Shown here in pieces: positions 12,416 through 24,172 of a stretch of 64,000 nucleotides of DNA. The notes under the pieces are model-generated. The model was not told the origin of the DNA. It saw only the letters and a list, made by a program, of their open reading frames with translations, and made no database searches. A program made the position numbers and the translations under genes. Source of the DNA: Ephemerocybe angulata. Lineage: Eukaryota > Basidiomycota > Agaricomycetes > Agaricales > Psathyrellaceae. Every line of letters starts with the position of its first letter. Position 1 is the first letter of the stretch. The DNA lies in NCBI GenBank assembly GCA_013368325.1, contig JAACJK010000115.1, forward strand, positions 124,001 to 188,000, written 5' to 3'.

Positions 12416-12837
12416 CGTCGAGTAAGTTCAAGTCACACACAAGGTTGGGAGGGCGACGCTTTATAAGAGTTCGGAGAAATAATTGGCAACATACTCCACC
12501 CCGGGAGACTGTGAGCACTGCCTCAACCTCGGAATGAGCTGGCATCGAGGGGAGCCGGCAATCGTCCGACGAAAATCGGCGAGAAGGGCGCAGGACCACC
12601 ATGACGAGCTTATCCAGCAATACGGAGGCGCAGAGGTGTCACATTTTACATCCCAAGAGCAACTTGAAGGGAACCTTGATCCATTCTGAGCCGTCGTAAG
12701 ATTGTCGTGGGGCTTTCAATGTTGTCGAAGCGAAACATATTAGACTTCGAAGAAGCGCCGCGGTCATGCGACTGCTTATACCCTAAGTTACAATGCAATA
12801 ATCAAATATGAAGCGGTCCGAAATACGAGCACTCACG
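12416..12837. other. Intergenic: GH30 promoter and transposon flank
   Basis: Upstream region of the GH30 gene, ending at the 7-bp direct repeat ACTCACG (12831-12837) that borders the Tnp2 element. No gene is seen. Confidence 0.55.
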
Positions 12838-12890
12838 CCCAGTGAGAACCCCCCATCGGTCAGGCAAGGTGGGTCGTGTCCCATCACGGA
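12838..12890 (+). repeat. Left terminal inverted repeat of Tnp2 element
   Basis: 53 bp; its reverse complement is at 20636-20688 with 52 of 53 bases identical. It is preceded by the direct repeat ACTCACG. Confidence 0.9.
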
Positions 12891-13438
12891 CATTTCGGGG
12901 TAGCAAAATTCCACGATCTGCCTGGATGGGGGACGGTGAGCCCTCCAGATGGGACTCTATAAATTGGCCCATCGTCGCCCGTAATGGTAGAGAGTGATAC
13001 CTGTAAGGGCCACGATTATAGTCAGAAATTCTATTTGCTTCAGGCATCGTGCTCCACATTGGTCTATCGCGGTTTTGGAATAAATGGGGTGCATTGGTTG
13101 GTATCGCTACATCGTGGTACGTATCTATAATACAAGGTCTCCTAAAAATACATACAGGGTGGGGGGAACGGGGCAGGAAAACAGTGTCCAATGGAGAGGG
13201 AAAACATGTGCTAGAAAGCGAGGAGGCAGCTGGAACGATGGTAGAGTGATGCACGGCAAAGCGAAGGATTGATTTGAGGGCACGGCTGCAACAGAAAGTC
13301 AGCTTTTAGACCACAGTGATCAACAAGGGGGCGTACCAAAGCAGGCGAGGCGAGCTGACAAGCAAGCATTGAATTCAGAACAACCCTATACCGATTTCAG
13401 ATGAGCGCAGTGGATTTGGAAAGCCAACGCAGTACGTA

Positions 13439-15891
13439 CTAGTTTCCGACGGCGGTGTTGGTCGCCAAGGGCCCAGGCTGACCGACTTGATTGTTATAGT
13501 GCTGGAAGGTCATGGCAGGCATCAGCAATGCAGCACAACGATGGCACGCCCTCGACACAATGAAGAAGTGACTTACACTTTGGGCCTCTGACGAAAGCGC
13601 ATTCCAAGCAGCGTTGAAATCGCTGGTCTTGAGTTTCTTGTTCCCATCAATAGCAGCCCAGATGTGGGCGTAGATAGCCCTGGAAAATGGTCGGTAATCA
13701 GAGTAGGCTTTGGAAAGAGGAAACCATTCACATACTTTCCCGTATCCTTCTTCTTGTAGTTGTGGAGCGCGAACTTGCCTTGACCGACCGCAGCTCGTGC
13801 CTTGGGCGCCCGGTTCTCTTTATCTTTGGCTGTTGCCCTTTGAACGGGGAGGGGTGGAAGCTGAGGTGGTGCCGTGAATCCATTTGCGATGCTGGGAAGT
13901 GCAGACGCCACAGTCGGACTCTTTGGCTCAGCGGAATCTTGGGGATCGGCGGACGCTTGAGTTGGGCCACCCGCGGTCAAATCCGGATCGATTGGTAGCA
14001 TGCTGGCACGAACGGCCGACGATAGGGTTGGGTAGCTGACAGTTGGGTTCGGCGAAGCCTGTTGTAAGAGCCGTGAGCTTTGATACGTGTAGTCAGTACA
14101 ACGAATAGTACCGTTGGATGAGATGGTACAGTGCCAACGCCAGAAAGCGTCACTGCGGAAAGTGGGTCGTCAAACCCGGCACCGACAAAGGGTGCCGGCG
14201 GGCGTTGCTGAGAGGGCTTGGTTAAGGGATGCTCGACAATGCAGTGCAGAATGTGGAAGTACGTACAGCGAGTTGATAGTTTCTTGCAGTAAACTCTTGA
14301 AGCGAAGCAGGAGTCCAATTGGTCGGCTTGTTGGTAGAGAAGGGCTTGGAACTGGAAGCCGGCTCGGAGGTCCCTGCCTCGAGTGCAAGCACGGTGCGAC
14401 TACTGCCTCGATTAGAAGTGATGACGAGGGTAGCCTCAGAGGTTGAAGAGCCCGGGACAGCCTTATACTCAAGCTCCTGCTGCCAACTATTTTCGAGCCC
14501 GTCATCAAAGTCATAGCCCTCGGGGCGAGGGGAAACAACATCGCTTGCGAGCTCCAAGTCGATCACTATATACGCCATAATTAGTCCTTCAACAAAGAGT
14601 TCTAGTAGGGAAACATACCTTCAGGTTGATGAGCAGCCGCAGTGGCAACGCAGGCAAGGTTAGCATCAGGCTCGGGGGCTGGGGCCTTGGCCTTCTTCCT
14701 GGGGCGAGATTCGCCGCCACCGCAAGATGCATCCTCGGAGTGCTCTCTCTTCACCGAAGAAGAGTGACCCTCTTTCTTCACACTACCTGCTGGTGTTCCC
14801 GAGCCCCCCTGAGCGGCACCGACCTTAGACTTGATGCGTCGACCGGCTTCTGAATGAACAGAGCTGACGAGCTTGTGAAACTTGTAGTGACCGTCGGCGA
14901 GCGCAAGCCATGGGTGCTTAGGGTATACAGCCTGCATGACCGCTTCCTTGGTGGTATCGCTGTTTGACAGCCATCCAGCCACGAGAATTCCTGGGGTCTT
15001 CTGTTGAAGTCTGGTCAACACATCACGGATTGTGGTTCTGCAACGCCGATACTCCAAGTAATCCACCAGCTCCCCCTTCTCGTCAACGTACGGATAAGGC
15101 GTCACATCCGACTTCTTACCACCCTTACTTGCCGTAGACACACCACTGTTTGGCGCGGTGCAGTTCTCCCACCACAGAAGTGCGTTCTGCTTATCCTCCC
15201 GTTCTGGCTTCTTCGGGAAATCGAAACCGCTGAGGGGATTGATTGGGGTGGACGACCTTGTTCCGGCAGCACTAAGAACCGTTTCTGCTCCCGACTTGAA
15301 GCCTTGAAGCATGATCTTCATGTCAGATGAAATCGTCTCGAAGGTGTCCAGGCTTTCTTTCATCTTGACTTCGAGACGATCCCGCCTAGTCATTGACTTC
15401 CTGCTAGGTAGTCAATACGGTGAGATCGCGGCAATACAACAATACAACAGGGGTTTGACATACTTCTGGGCTTCAAAATCTGTCTTCATCCGCTTATACT
15501 TGTCTTCGAACATCGCGGCTCGATTTTCGAACAATTGCGACCGTTCGTACACACTTTTGTAGGTCGGATTCGACATCAGGGTGCTGTGAGTGGCCAGTTG
15601 GACTATTCCACGATCATCGTCTACTAGATAAGAAGAGTTACACTTAGGTGGAGTCCAGATAGAGCCATGCGAGCACTCACAGGTGTTTCGGCTTGTGCCC
15701 TGCCGTCGCTGAGTGAGGGCTGTGAGCGGCGATTCGAAGTCACTGGACACCCCGCCGTGGCTAAAATTTGGGGAAACGTCATTATCTTCATCCATATCTC
15801 GACGCCGATGAGTTCCAGAGTTATAGTAGTCGTCGGACATTGGATTGACAAAGTGTTGTGGTGGGGAAAGGTCAAGAGACGCTGGCGGCAA
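13439..15891 (-). CDS. Unidentified accessory gene of the Tnp2 transposon
   Basis: Predicted 679-aa protein from eight exons: 15681-15891, 15464-15623, 14619-15403, 14267-14565, 14112-14207, 13736-14058, 13577-13679 and 13439-13501. All seven introns (53-75 bp) are GT-AG and every junction keeps frame, strong evidence of a real gene. I recognise no family. The N-terminal part is acidic and includes a helical stretch (FENRAAMFEDKYKRMKTDFE). The middle is a probable globular region with YPYVDEKGELVDYLEYRRCR and GHYKFHKLVSSVHSEAGRR. A basic nuclear-localisation-like RPRKKAKAP follows, then Pro/Ala-rich linkers. The C-terminal part holds a conserved-looking block with AIYAHIWAAIDGNKKLKTSD, ending PLATNTAVGN. 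Its place inside the element suggests a helper of transposition, comparable in position to TnpA of plant CACTA elements; that role is inference. An internal ATG at 15840 is an alternative start. Confidence 0.75.
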
Positions 15892-17066
15892 CAGCCATCA
15901 AATCGGGAAATTCTGTGATGGCTCCAAATCATTTTTGATCGCAACCGTGCAAGTGCCAGCACCCCTTCTCTCTTCCCGTTTGCCACCACTGCCATCTTGG
16001 CTTCAGACGACAGTCAAAACCAGCCCTCTGAGCCCCAACATCTGCTTCTAATGCGCCCACCCCGGTTCTGAAGCCACACCCGGCATCGTACACGGATTGT
16101 GGGCGCTTTGAGGCTCGAGCTGGACGAAGTCCGTTCGGTTGGGGAGGCCTGCAATTCGGATTTGTGAGGGCCCTTCAGTGCACGTCCCACGTCCCAGCTT
16201 TCGGCCACCCTCAACGGTACTTGCGCGCTTTGCTGGGCATTGCTAGTCAACTGCGCATTGCAGCTGAAGAGGGTGGGTTCCGCCTGTCTCGTCGTCGCAC
16301 GATGCCTGCCCGAAGGAGCGACTAGGTCCAGCCTGCGACAGTTCCAAGTCGGTAACTCGGATTGAGGTACGTCTTCGCGCTTGAATCTTGTGGTCGAGGT
16401 CTGATGGGCTTGGCACAATGGTTCAGAGTCGGAAGGCGCTCGGCTCGATACAGGTACCACGACTGACGAGTCCTGCGCCGGCGCTCGCGCCTTCTTCGCC
16501 TCCAGGACGGTGTCAATCCCTTCACCGCATTCACCTCTCCTTCCTCGACCACCACCACCACCACCACCTCAACCCCTTCTCCACCACCAAGAGCGCCGCA
16601 ACCACCAAATCCACAGGAACAACGAAGAGCATACCCGTCGACCATCGGCATCTACGCGTGCATCGAGAACCCTGTGTGGATGGTGTGATGGGTTCCTCCC
16701 CCGTCCACTCCTCCTCCTCCTTCTCCAACAACAACGCGAACAACGACATGAACGTGAACTTCCTCGCATACTCATCCTCTCTGGGCTCCATCGCATCTCG
16801 GCCTTTGCGGAGAGGGATGATGAGGGTGGATTTGAATCTCGGCCTTTGCGGAGAGGGATGATGAGGGTGGATTTGAAGAGAAGGGGGAGCGGGAGCGGGA
16901 GGGTGGGCTGCCGTCGCCGAGTGCATCGGAGCTTTGGCCGTGGACATCACGACGACGCGACTTCAATTATGTTGGCTGCTGTGAATACTTCGGACGCACC
17001 TTGTAGGAGATTGTTAACATTCGGTACACCACCTGGCACTCGTAGTCTAGATTAATAAAAGTGTAT
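15892..17066. other. Spacer between the two transposon genes
   Basis: Contains a (CCA)n run near 16545-16570 and a perfect 41-bp tandem duplication at 16796-16877. Open frames here on both strands are low-complexity (Pro, Arg or Val runs) and are not called. It probably carries the accessory gene's promoter and the transposase 3' end. Confidence 0.55.
16796..16877 (+). repeat. 41-bp tandem duplication
   Basis: Two head-to-tail copies starting TCTCGGCCTTTGCGGAGAGG at 16796-16836 and 16837-16877, identical by eye. Confidence 0.88.
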
Positions 17067-20000
17067 TCAATTATCATCATCTTCGTCTTCGAGAAGCGGT
17101 TCTGAATATAGTTGCGTAGTGGACTCTGTGAGGACTGATAAATCTCTCCCAAAGTTCTCAATAATCAGCCACCGATCATCCGAGAGGAGCTTGTTGCCCG
17201 TCATGAGCGGCCAGGGCAACGCAGAAACAACACCCTGGATGGAGCCAACTTTCACGACCACCATGTCTTGCCCAGTCGGAGCATTGCATGCCCGGAGTGA
17301 CCCGCTTGATTTCTCGAGAAGGGCTTGGTCGAGAAGGCTTGCCATTGAAATCATGGCCAGGTGGTATACCTCTTCATCGTTGTCAAGCTGCATTGCAAAG
17401 TAGTATTGAACCTCGCCAAATCGGACAAGGTTTTCGTGTTCAAACTGCGGGGCTGTCAGAGAATACAATCTGATAAGTAGAAGAGACATACCTTGACAAT
17501 GCGAGTTATTCTCATTGGGGAATCGGGTGATCGCTTACTCTCTTGCCACTCGGACCTCACAACATCGCGGCTGGGTAGCTCCAACCTACCCCATTTCTTG
17601 ATACGGGTGTTGGCGACGGTTGCAGTGAATTCGGCGCCAATTAGAGTGAAGAATGAGTCGATGGCGTCGTACTCCTTGTGCGAAACAATCTTGCCATTCA
17701 CTGTACGCTCCCGTGGCCAAAGAATGGTGTAGCCAGAGCCTGCAGGAATGCGGGGAAACCGTGAAGATACTGAGGGAGCCTCTTGCGCCTCATCGCGTGT
17801 CAAGGCCTTGACGGTGTTAACCTGGGCTAGTCGGATAGCTCGCTGCGAAGCGTTGCCGGAAGGAGTTGTGTGTTGTTTGATTTGGGATACAATGATTCCG
17901 ATCTCGCGTTCCATGGGGTACTGGCTGAAATTTCGGTGAGGTCCGAGGCGGAGAGTGGAAGACGGAACATGGAGGACATTATGGAGGCAAGGTCGGACAA
18001 AGTGGACTCGGCTCGCCTTTCGCTGAACAAACTTCTGCTCAAACTCAACAGCAAACTCCACAAAGAGCTTGTGGGCTTCGATGATCTGCTCTCGAGTCAG
18101 TGTTCTTTGAAGGACGATTTTGATACCGGCGCAAAGTTTGCAGAACGTCGTCCAGTATGTTTCTGGCAAGATGGTATGGAGGATCGCAGGGAGGAGGTCG
18201 TAGATATAGATCAAGAACTCTTGTGCCCGATATCCGCTGTTGATATACTTGACTGGATTTGATGGGACGTGGCCAAAGTCGGCAGCGAAGTAGGGGCGCC
18301 AAAGTTCAATAATAGCGCCGTGACGCTCCCAAACATCTCCGGTGAGAACAGCAAAGTCCCAACTAGCAGTGCTGTCGTCAAGCTTGCAGGCGATTGTGCC
18401 CCGGAAGATTTCCAAGAGATTGTCAGGAATGTTCAAGCCAAAGAGGTGCATGACGTCGCTGGGAAACATGGAGGGCATAGGGGGGTAGCGATGCATTCCA
18501 GCAAAGATAGAGGGTTCCGAGATTCCAGTATCGCGACGGGCAGTGGCGTACTGCGACGGAGTAGTCGAGGCGAGAACGATATCTAATCGACGGTCGTACT
18601 GAGCCTGCGTGTGCCCTGGGATCTGGTGGTTGTGAAGATGGTTGAGTATATCCACATCTCCGTGCGAAGAACCAGGTACGTCGTAGTTGACAGGCTTGAG
18701 AAGTGCTGGGTAGTATGTTTTTGACTCGAGAGACGCTCGTCGGCCAGGAAGATTACAGAATTCACGGCAGCCCTCCATTCCCTTGTGCCCCACAAATCCA
18801 TTGAAGTCTGTCATTGCAGGTCCATCAGCGGTCGTTAGGTTGGTTACCGGCTTCGATGTAAAAACCCGAGGAGCTGAGGCGTCCCAAATCTTGAGACCAG
18901 ACACCTGGAGAGCAGCAACATGGGCAAACCCTGGATATAGAAATGACTGGGGAACCTTTGGAGCCTTGGGGCCAGGAATGACTACGCCGGGGATCACATA
19001 GTCCTTCTTGTATCGAAGCTCTGGCGGGAGGTCCATCAGCACGTAGATCAGAATCCAGCAATCAGATTCCTTCAACCGAGAGAGCTGTGCCCCGTCCATC
19101 GAGACCATGAGCAGAGTGTCGTCTAGTCCAATGATCCCAGAGGTAACACAGCGAAGATAGTCTTCACCAGATGTGATGTCGTCGACCTCAGTAACGCGTA
19201 TCTCTCCAGTAGGGCTAACATACTTGTTGAGGCTCTCCAGAGTCTTTCGTCGACGATAGCCCATGTGTTTGGCGGTGACAGGATTCCGCCACATAGCTTG
19301 AATGACCGGACCAATTGGTTCGGTGTAGAACTTGCGCCGGCCGACCTGCTTCCCCTTTCTGATCGTATAGCGGTCCTCGCCACATTCGGGGCATTTGTGG
19401 AGGTCCTTGAAGACGGACGTGAACCCAACGCATGTATTGACGCACATGTCCGAGATGATAGGGAAGACCTTGCTGAAGTGTTCGACCTTCTTGCGAATCT
19501 GTTCGTACGAGAGCATCTTCGAGTCTGGGTAACGCTTGAGGACCATTTTTTGGATCTTGCGATACACAGCTTCGGATGCGTCAGAGATGGCAAGGTACGC
19601 AGACAAGGAAAGCTCAACGTCGGGGTCATCGATACTGAACACCTCTTCAGCTGGCTTTAAGACTGCCTCCTGAAGTGCTAGGGGAAAGATATCATCGGTG
19701 ATGCGAGCAGCCTTGATGTCTCTGATGAATTCCAGCTGGCGCTTAAGCTTCTCGACTAAGCCGCCGATTAGCAACAGTACCCCCAAATCATCAAGGAAAG
19801 GAACTCACGGTGAGCGGTGTGGACGACCTCATCATCCTCAGGCCGGTCTTCAGCTTGAGTGTTGCCCTGAGAGGTATTTTGAGCAGGTGCTGGCTCTGGC
19901 TGCGGTGCAGGGGCAGACTGCATCGGGGTAGGTTGTGTCTGTGGTACTGGATGTTCAGGGGCGCCGTGTCCGGGTCCCAACCCGAAAGGAAAATCTTCTG

Positions 20001-20386
20001 GGCCCCCCTGAGGGCCCTCAGGAGCAGGAGAGCTACCTCTGGGGTGTGGTAGTGGGGTCTACAGCCCAGTTGCATTCATTAGGTCTCTTTTACTGTGCGG
20101 ACAGAATAGTGCTCACCGGTTCGGACGTTGAAGAAGACGCAGTTGGTCCACCATTTCCATCTACCCCGGCAGGAGCTGGTGTGCGGCGACGTGGGCTTGC
20201 GGGAGCTGGTCTCTTCGTTCGGTTTTCAGCTGGATTGTGTCGATAGAAGGACGTGCGGCTGATTTCGTGCATGAAGGACTTGCAATACTTGGCACAGTTG
20301 CACCACCAGGTTGTGGTCTTCTTGACCGGGTGGAAGTACGATCCGATGACTGTGGGCGCATGGGGGTCTTCCGTGTATCGAGGCAT
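17067..20386 (-). CDS. Tnp2-family transposase (Transposase_21, CACTA-like)
   Basis: DDE-type transposase of the enclosing element, 1040 aa, four exons: 20117-20386, 19809-20058, 17539-19755 and 17067-17452; introns are 58, 53 and 86 bp. The start ATG at 20386 gives MPRYTEDPHAP. A Cys/His cluster near residue 27 (WWCNCAKYCKSF ... FYRH) is the usual N-terminal zinc motif of basidiomycete Tnp2 proteins. A second Cys pair (CVNTCVGF ... CPECGEDRY) follows. The catalytic region shows DTLLMVSMDGAQLSRLKESD, DCWILIYVLMDLPPELRYKK, a second acidic block TTADGPAMTDFNGFVGHKG and MFPSDVMHLFGLNIPDNLLE. The C-terminal domain continues through QYYFAMQLDNDEEVYHLAM to an acidic tail. No stop or frameshift is seen. 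Using the gtatgt donor at 17491 instead would break frame, so the donor at 17538 is preferred. A GTC repeat lies just 5' of the start. Confidence 0.92.
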
Positions 20387-20390
20387 TGTG

Positions 20391-20424
20391 CTTGTCGTCG
20401 TCGTCGTCGTCGTCGTCGTTGTGT
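20391..20424 (+). repeat. GTC trinucleotide microsatellite
   Basis: About nine GTC units immediately upstream of the transposase start codon, in its 5' leader. Confidence 0.85.
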
Positions 20425-20635
20425 GCGCCAAAACGATGCTTAGGGCCCGGGCTAGCAAATGACTTACCATATGTTGCCATATAGATCTTCAGAATCTCGC
20501 GAAAGGATGATATAAACATATATCTATTCCATATAATAGCAAAGAGGGACATGGAACATAGGGTGGTGGTATGAAAGAAAGGAACGAGACGTTGATTCCA
20601 CGATGCACCGTGATGGACCTGAATCCCATCACGGT

Positions 20636-20688
20636 TCCGTGATGGAACACGACCCACCTTGCCTGACCGATGGGGGGTTCTCACTGGG
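20636..20688 (-). repeat. Right terminal inverted repeat of Tnp2 element
   Basis: Inverted copy of 12838-12890. It is followed by the direct repeat ACTCACG (20689-20695). Just inside it lie short palindromic CGTGATGG units (20609-20645), likely subterminal transposase sites. Confidence 0.9.
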
Positions 20689-20695
20689 ACTCACG

Positions 20696-21905
20696 GTGCC
20701 TAAAGCTCGGAAGTAAGGGCAGGGACGGTCCGTGTCGAATACGGTCCGATCCTCTTCATCCCGGGCCAACTGATCAAAACTCGCCCTCATATGGTCGGAG
20801 TGAGATGCACTCGGGGTTTCTTAACTATATCCCAGTTTTCAGGGGGGATAACTCAACCAGAGTTGAATGAAGGCAATGTAGACGCAGGAGAAGAAAAACT
20901 CAGATTCAAGATTAGGAATTGTACTTGTTAGACTTGGAGCCCGTCAGCGCGAGCGATTTGGCAGACGAACCCCTGCCAGTGACTCGGAATCGGACTCGGT
21001 AGTCCTTCGGTCGACCTCAGCTCTGCCGTCTCACTCCAGGACAAGGATACATATCAGGATTCATGTTCACGAATTCAGCATGCGCGTCTTCCTTTACAGA
21101 AGTAAGAAACTCCGTACTTACTTGCTCTCTACGGAAACTGAAAGCAGCAGCATAGACTGATATCTGGTACCCAGGGCCACTCGAGCCCATCATTTCTCTC
21201 GTGGCTCATAGCTCTCCAACGGCCTGTGCGGCCTGTGCGATCACGCCCAGGATTGCTGCAAATACGGTTTGGCAGGAGGTGATAACTACAGACGAGTGTT
21301 CCATTCTCGCTGAAGGCTTTTAATCTTATCTTATCTTGCCGTATCGACACATATTATTATTTGGTTCCGAGTTCTTTCGAATTCTCTGCTCGCCCCTTTT
21401 CTCTTATCTTATCTGTCCTGGTAGTACTGTTCGTGCTCGAATACACTACGGTCCTACCAACGTCTCGGATCGACACCACTGAGGCTGCGCACACGGCAGC
21501 CTTCCACATGCCTGTGGGGCTCGGATGGGGGACTTAGCAAGCTCTGTTTTGATTGTGCATCAGGGCCAAAGCACACTCGGAGGGGCCTTTCCATTAAGTC
21601 GGCTCGAGCACTTGATTCATTTGCGGTAGAAGACACACCAAAGCCCTTTGGCAGCTGGGCTTTGATAGCTGTCGTGTGCGCTTCGCAACGCTCCTATAAT
21701 AGGATTCGTGCTTTGCCTGGGGATTGGACAAAGCACTGATTTGATAGACACCGATATCAGCCAAAGCCTTTGATCAATGAAGGACAGGAAACATATAAAA
21801 CCTGAGGCCCAATTGCAGCATTTCCCTCCACCCCGCTTCTCCAGAGTCCAGTCAGACCCCGCTGAAACCAGTATCAAACGCTTCAACAATCGAATTCAAT
21901 TCAAA
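20696..21905. other. Intergenic: right flank of Tnp2 element and promoter of MYND gene A
   Basis: No gene is seen. The last 300 bp (about 21610-21905) match, in inverted orientation, the sequence upstream of the MYND paralog near 40100-40390, including TTTGATAGCT(G/T)TCGTGTGCG and GGGGATTGGACAAA. The duplication therefore includes the promoter. Confidence 0.6.
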
Positions 21906-24172
21906 ATGGCCGCCACCGCACACCATCCATCCACACACACTCAACATGGCACCTGGACGGTCCGCAAAAACCTCCATTACCTCGCAACTCAATCCTTTCC
22001 AACGAACCGGGTAAGCTTTCATTCCATTCAGAAGGACGAATTCTAATGACCTCCCTTTTCATAACAGGTAATGAAGAGAGATGCTGAACACTTCCAGGCG
22101 TACTGGCTCCATGTCTGGCCTGAACGCAACTTGGAACCGTGGAAGGTAATCCTCGATACACTCAGAGCCAATATTCCAACGTGCAAAGTGCTCCAAGATT
22201 CCGAGACAAGTGCAGTCATGGCCACGAATAACGCAAGAGCAGCACTTTACCAAGCTGAGCTTGTCATCTTTGCACTTGGACAGGGGAAGGACATAGCCGA
22301 AGCCAAGGATTTCGTCGATGCCCATTTTTACATGCTGCTGGAATGCTGGAATGATGTTCTAAAGTGGCTCCTCTACCTCATGCTCAACACACCCACCGCT
22401 TCCGACCCCCTCGCAATCTTCACATCGGTTCGCGCTTTCGCTGCAATGGTTTTATTTCCTGGGTGGGCCCATCTGCAGGAAGAGATTCTGGATAAACCAC
22501 AAACCATCGATTTTATTTACCTCATGCTTTCCCAGGAGGATCCTGACTCGGGACTGTACTGGTATATCCCCAAAACAGTATATCGGCCGGGATGCCTCAT
22601 ACTCGGATGCCTTAAAAGATGCTTAGACTGGGAAAGCACAGAAGACCTACTCAGGGCTCGGTTCAAAGCCATGCGATCGGATTCAAGGGCAAAGGTGGTC
22701 AAGTCGTTATCCACCAGACCCAAGAGGATGTGTTCCGGCATTATTCCTGGTCATGGGCTATGGTGTCCTGCGGAAGCTGGGCTTGATCTGGCCACGCTTT
22801 CTCTGGTCGTGTGCAAGCTCGGGCAGGATCCCGATATTTCCAAGAAGGTTCGCCGCACAGTGTGCCACAATATCGCGGATTCCCTATCCAAAATAGTCGC
22901 CGATGAGGTTGAACCTCTTGGAAATTTTAACCAGCCAAACGCATGGTACAACATGACCGCAGGTATCCTACACCTGACTGGACGCGAGCCAGAACCTACA
23001 GTGGGCCTCATCATGCCGCATTCTCATCACCGCATTCAGGCACTGGTGAGAGCGAACGTTGTATCAACTGCGTTCAAATGCCTCGTGCGCTTGATGGCCG
23101 AGGGGGAGCGCGGGTATTTTGCCGAATTAGTGCTCCGACACTTCTTGGCCAATATGACAGACTCTGAAGTATACCGAGGTGTACTCAGAGATCTGACCGA
23201 AAAGGAAGATATCCTCGGGAGGTACATACGGGAGGTCGGTTCAAGGTCATCGATAGCTCAACAGTACAAGAGGGTTCTGGAGCTTTCTCATTTGGCTTTC
23301 GAAGTGAGCCCCTGCGTCCGACATAACCTGTGTGCCAATGATAAGGTAAGTCATGATCAGAATTGGCATTGGCATGAAACTAATTTACTTTGACATAGCA
23401 TCCAGAATTTTCGACGGGAGAAGATGAGGATGTCAAGCTACGGCAATGTAGCGACTGCCTGAGTGTCGCCTATTGCTCCGAGCAATGTAGAACGGAAGAT
23501 TGGTCCAGGTTCCACTCGCATGAGTGCAAACTGCTCGCGCGCACCCAGAATGATTTTGAAGGTATTGCTTTCAGTTACAAACACAGATACTCCAATTGGC
23601 TAACATAAATCACAGCGAGAGCCGTGTCATACTCTTACGTCTCACAGAGCATAAGGCAGGACCAGCTCAGATTCCTGGAGTATACCATCAATTCTCAGAG
23701 CTCTCCAGATATCCCGTTGGACCCCCACCAAGCAACCCACGCCATGATCGACTTCCGCAGGGAGCTTGGCGATTTGCAGTCCATGGATTTATCGGAGCCC
23801 GTCAATGTCGGCCCTCATCCCCAGGGAGAGTTGCGGTGCCCAGGTGCATTCCAAGAGCGCGTCGCGCAATATAGCAATGATGCAATGGCTGAGCCGGAGA
23901 AGTACATATGCGTAGAGGCGATATTCTCATATGACTGGCAGTGGGCGACACATGTCTTCGCCAAGCTCCAGCATTACCCTGAAGCGACGGAGAGCACGAG
24001 ATTTAGGCTGATAGATAGTGTCTTTGTCTTTCGCCGGTAAGCCCTGCTCATTTGCCAACCTTATTAGTGACTTCTAACAACCTCTTTGTTGCACAGGCCA
24101 ACTGAATGCATATCTGTGTGTCCATGTCGGAGACATGCTGAACGGAACTCAGAATCGCTGCTTGACTCCTGA
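21906..24172 (+). CDS. MYND-type zinc-finger protein A
   Basis: 680 aa, five exons: 21906-22010, 22068-23345, 23399-23561, 23616-24036 and 24097-24172. All introns are 53-60 bp, GT-AG and in frame. Residues 1 to about 460 form a probably helical domain I cannot name; it begins WTVRKNLHYLATQSFPTNR. A MYND finger follows: CANDKH, then RQCSDCLSVAYCSEQCRTED and HSHECKLL. The first metal pair looks like C-x4-H rather than C-x2-C, and the intron splits it exactly at K|H. A conserved region after the finger (DWQWATHVFAKLQHYPEA) ends in a short Cys-containing tail. MYND fingers bind proline-rich partners, so the protein is probably an adaptor; no SET domain is present. Its paralog at 37800-40097 shares exon structure, and the upstream regions also match. 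Confidence 0.87.

Larger units (their letters stand above)
12838..20688 (-). mobile_element. Complete Tnp2/CACTA-like DNA transposon, 7851 bp
   Basis: Bounded by 53-bp terminal inverted repeats (12838-12890 and 20636-20688) that begin CCCAGTGAGAACCCCCCATC and differ at one position (base 43, C versus T). Both flanks carry ACTCACG (12831-12837, 20689-20695), a candidate 7-bp target duplication. Inside are two minus-strand genes: the Tnp2 transposase (17067-20386) and an unidentified eight-exon gene (13439-15891). Subterminal CGTGATGG/CCATCACG inverted copies lie next to the right end. Both genes have open frames, so the element may be autonomous. CACTA elements in plants give 2-3 bp duplications, so the 7-bp flank is unusual. 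Confidence 0.85.

Noticed and set aside
12802..13254. 150-aa minus-strand frame over the left transposon end
   Set aside because: It crosses the insertion boundary and the TIR, so it cannot be a conserved gene.
16388..17055. Plus-strand frames rich in Pro, His and Arg
   Set aside because: They arise from the CCA microsatellite and the 41-bp duplication and have no domain.
17453..17491. 39-bp intron with gtatgt donor in the transposase
   Set aside because: It would shift frame into the last exon; the 86-bp intron from 17538 keeps frame and restores the conserved continuation.
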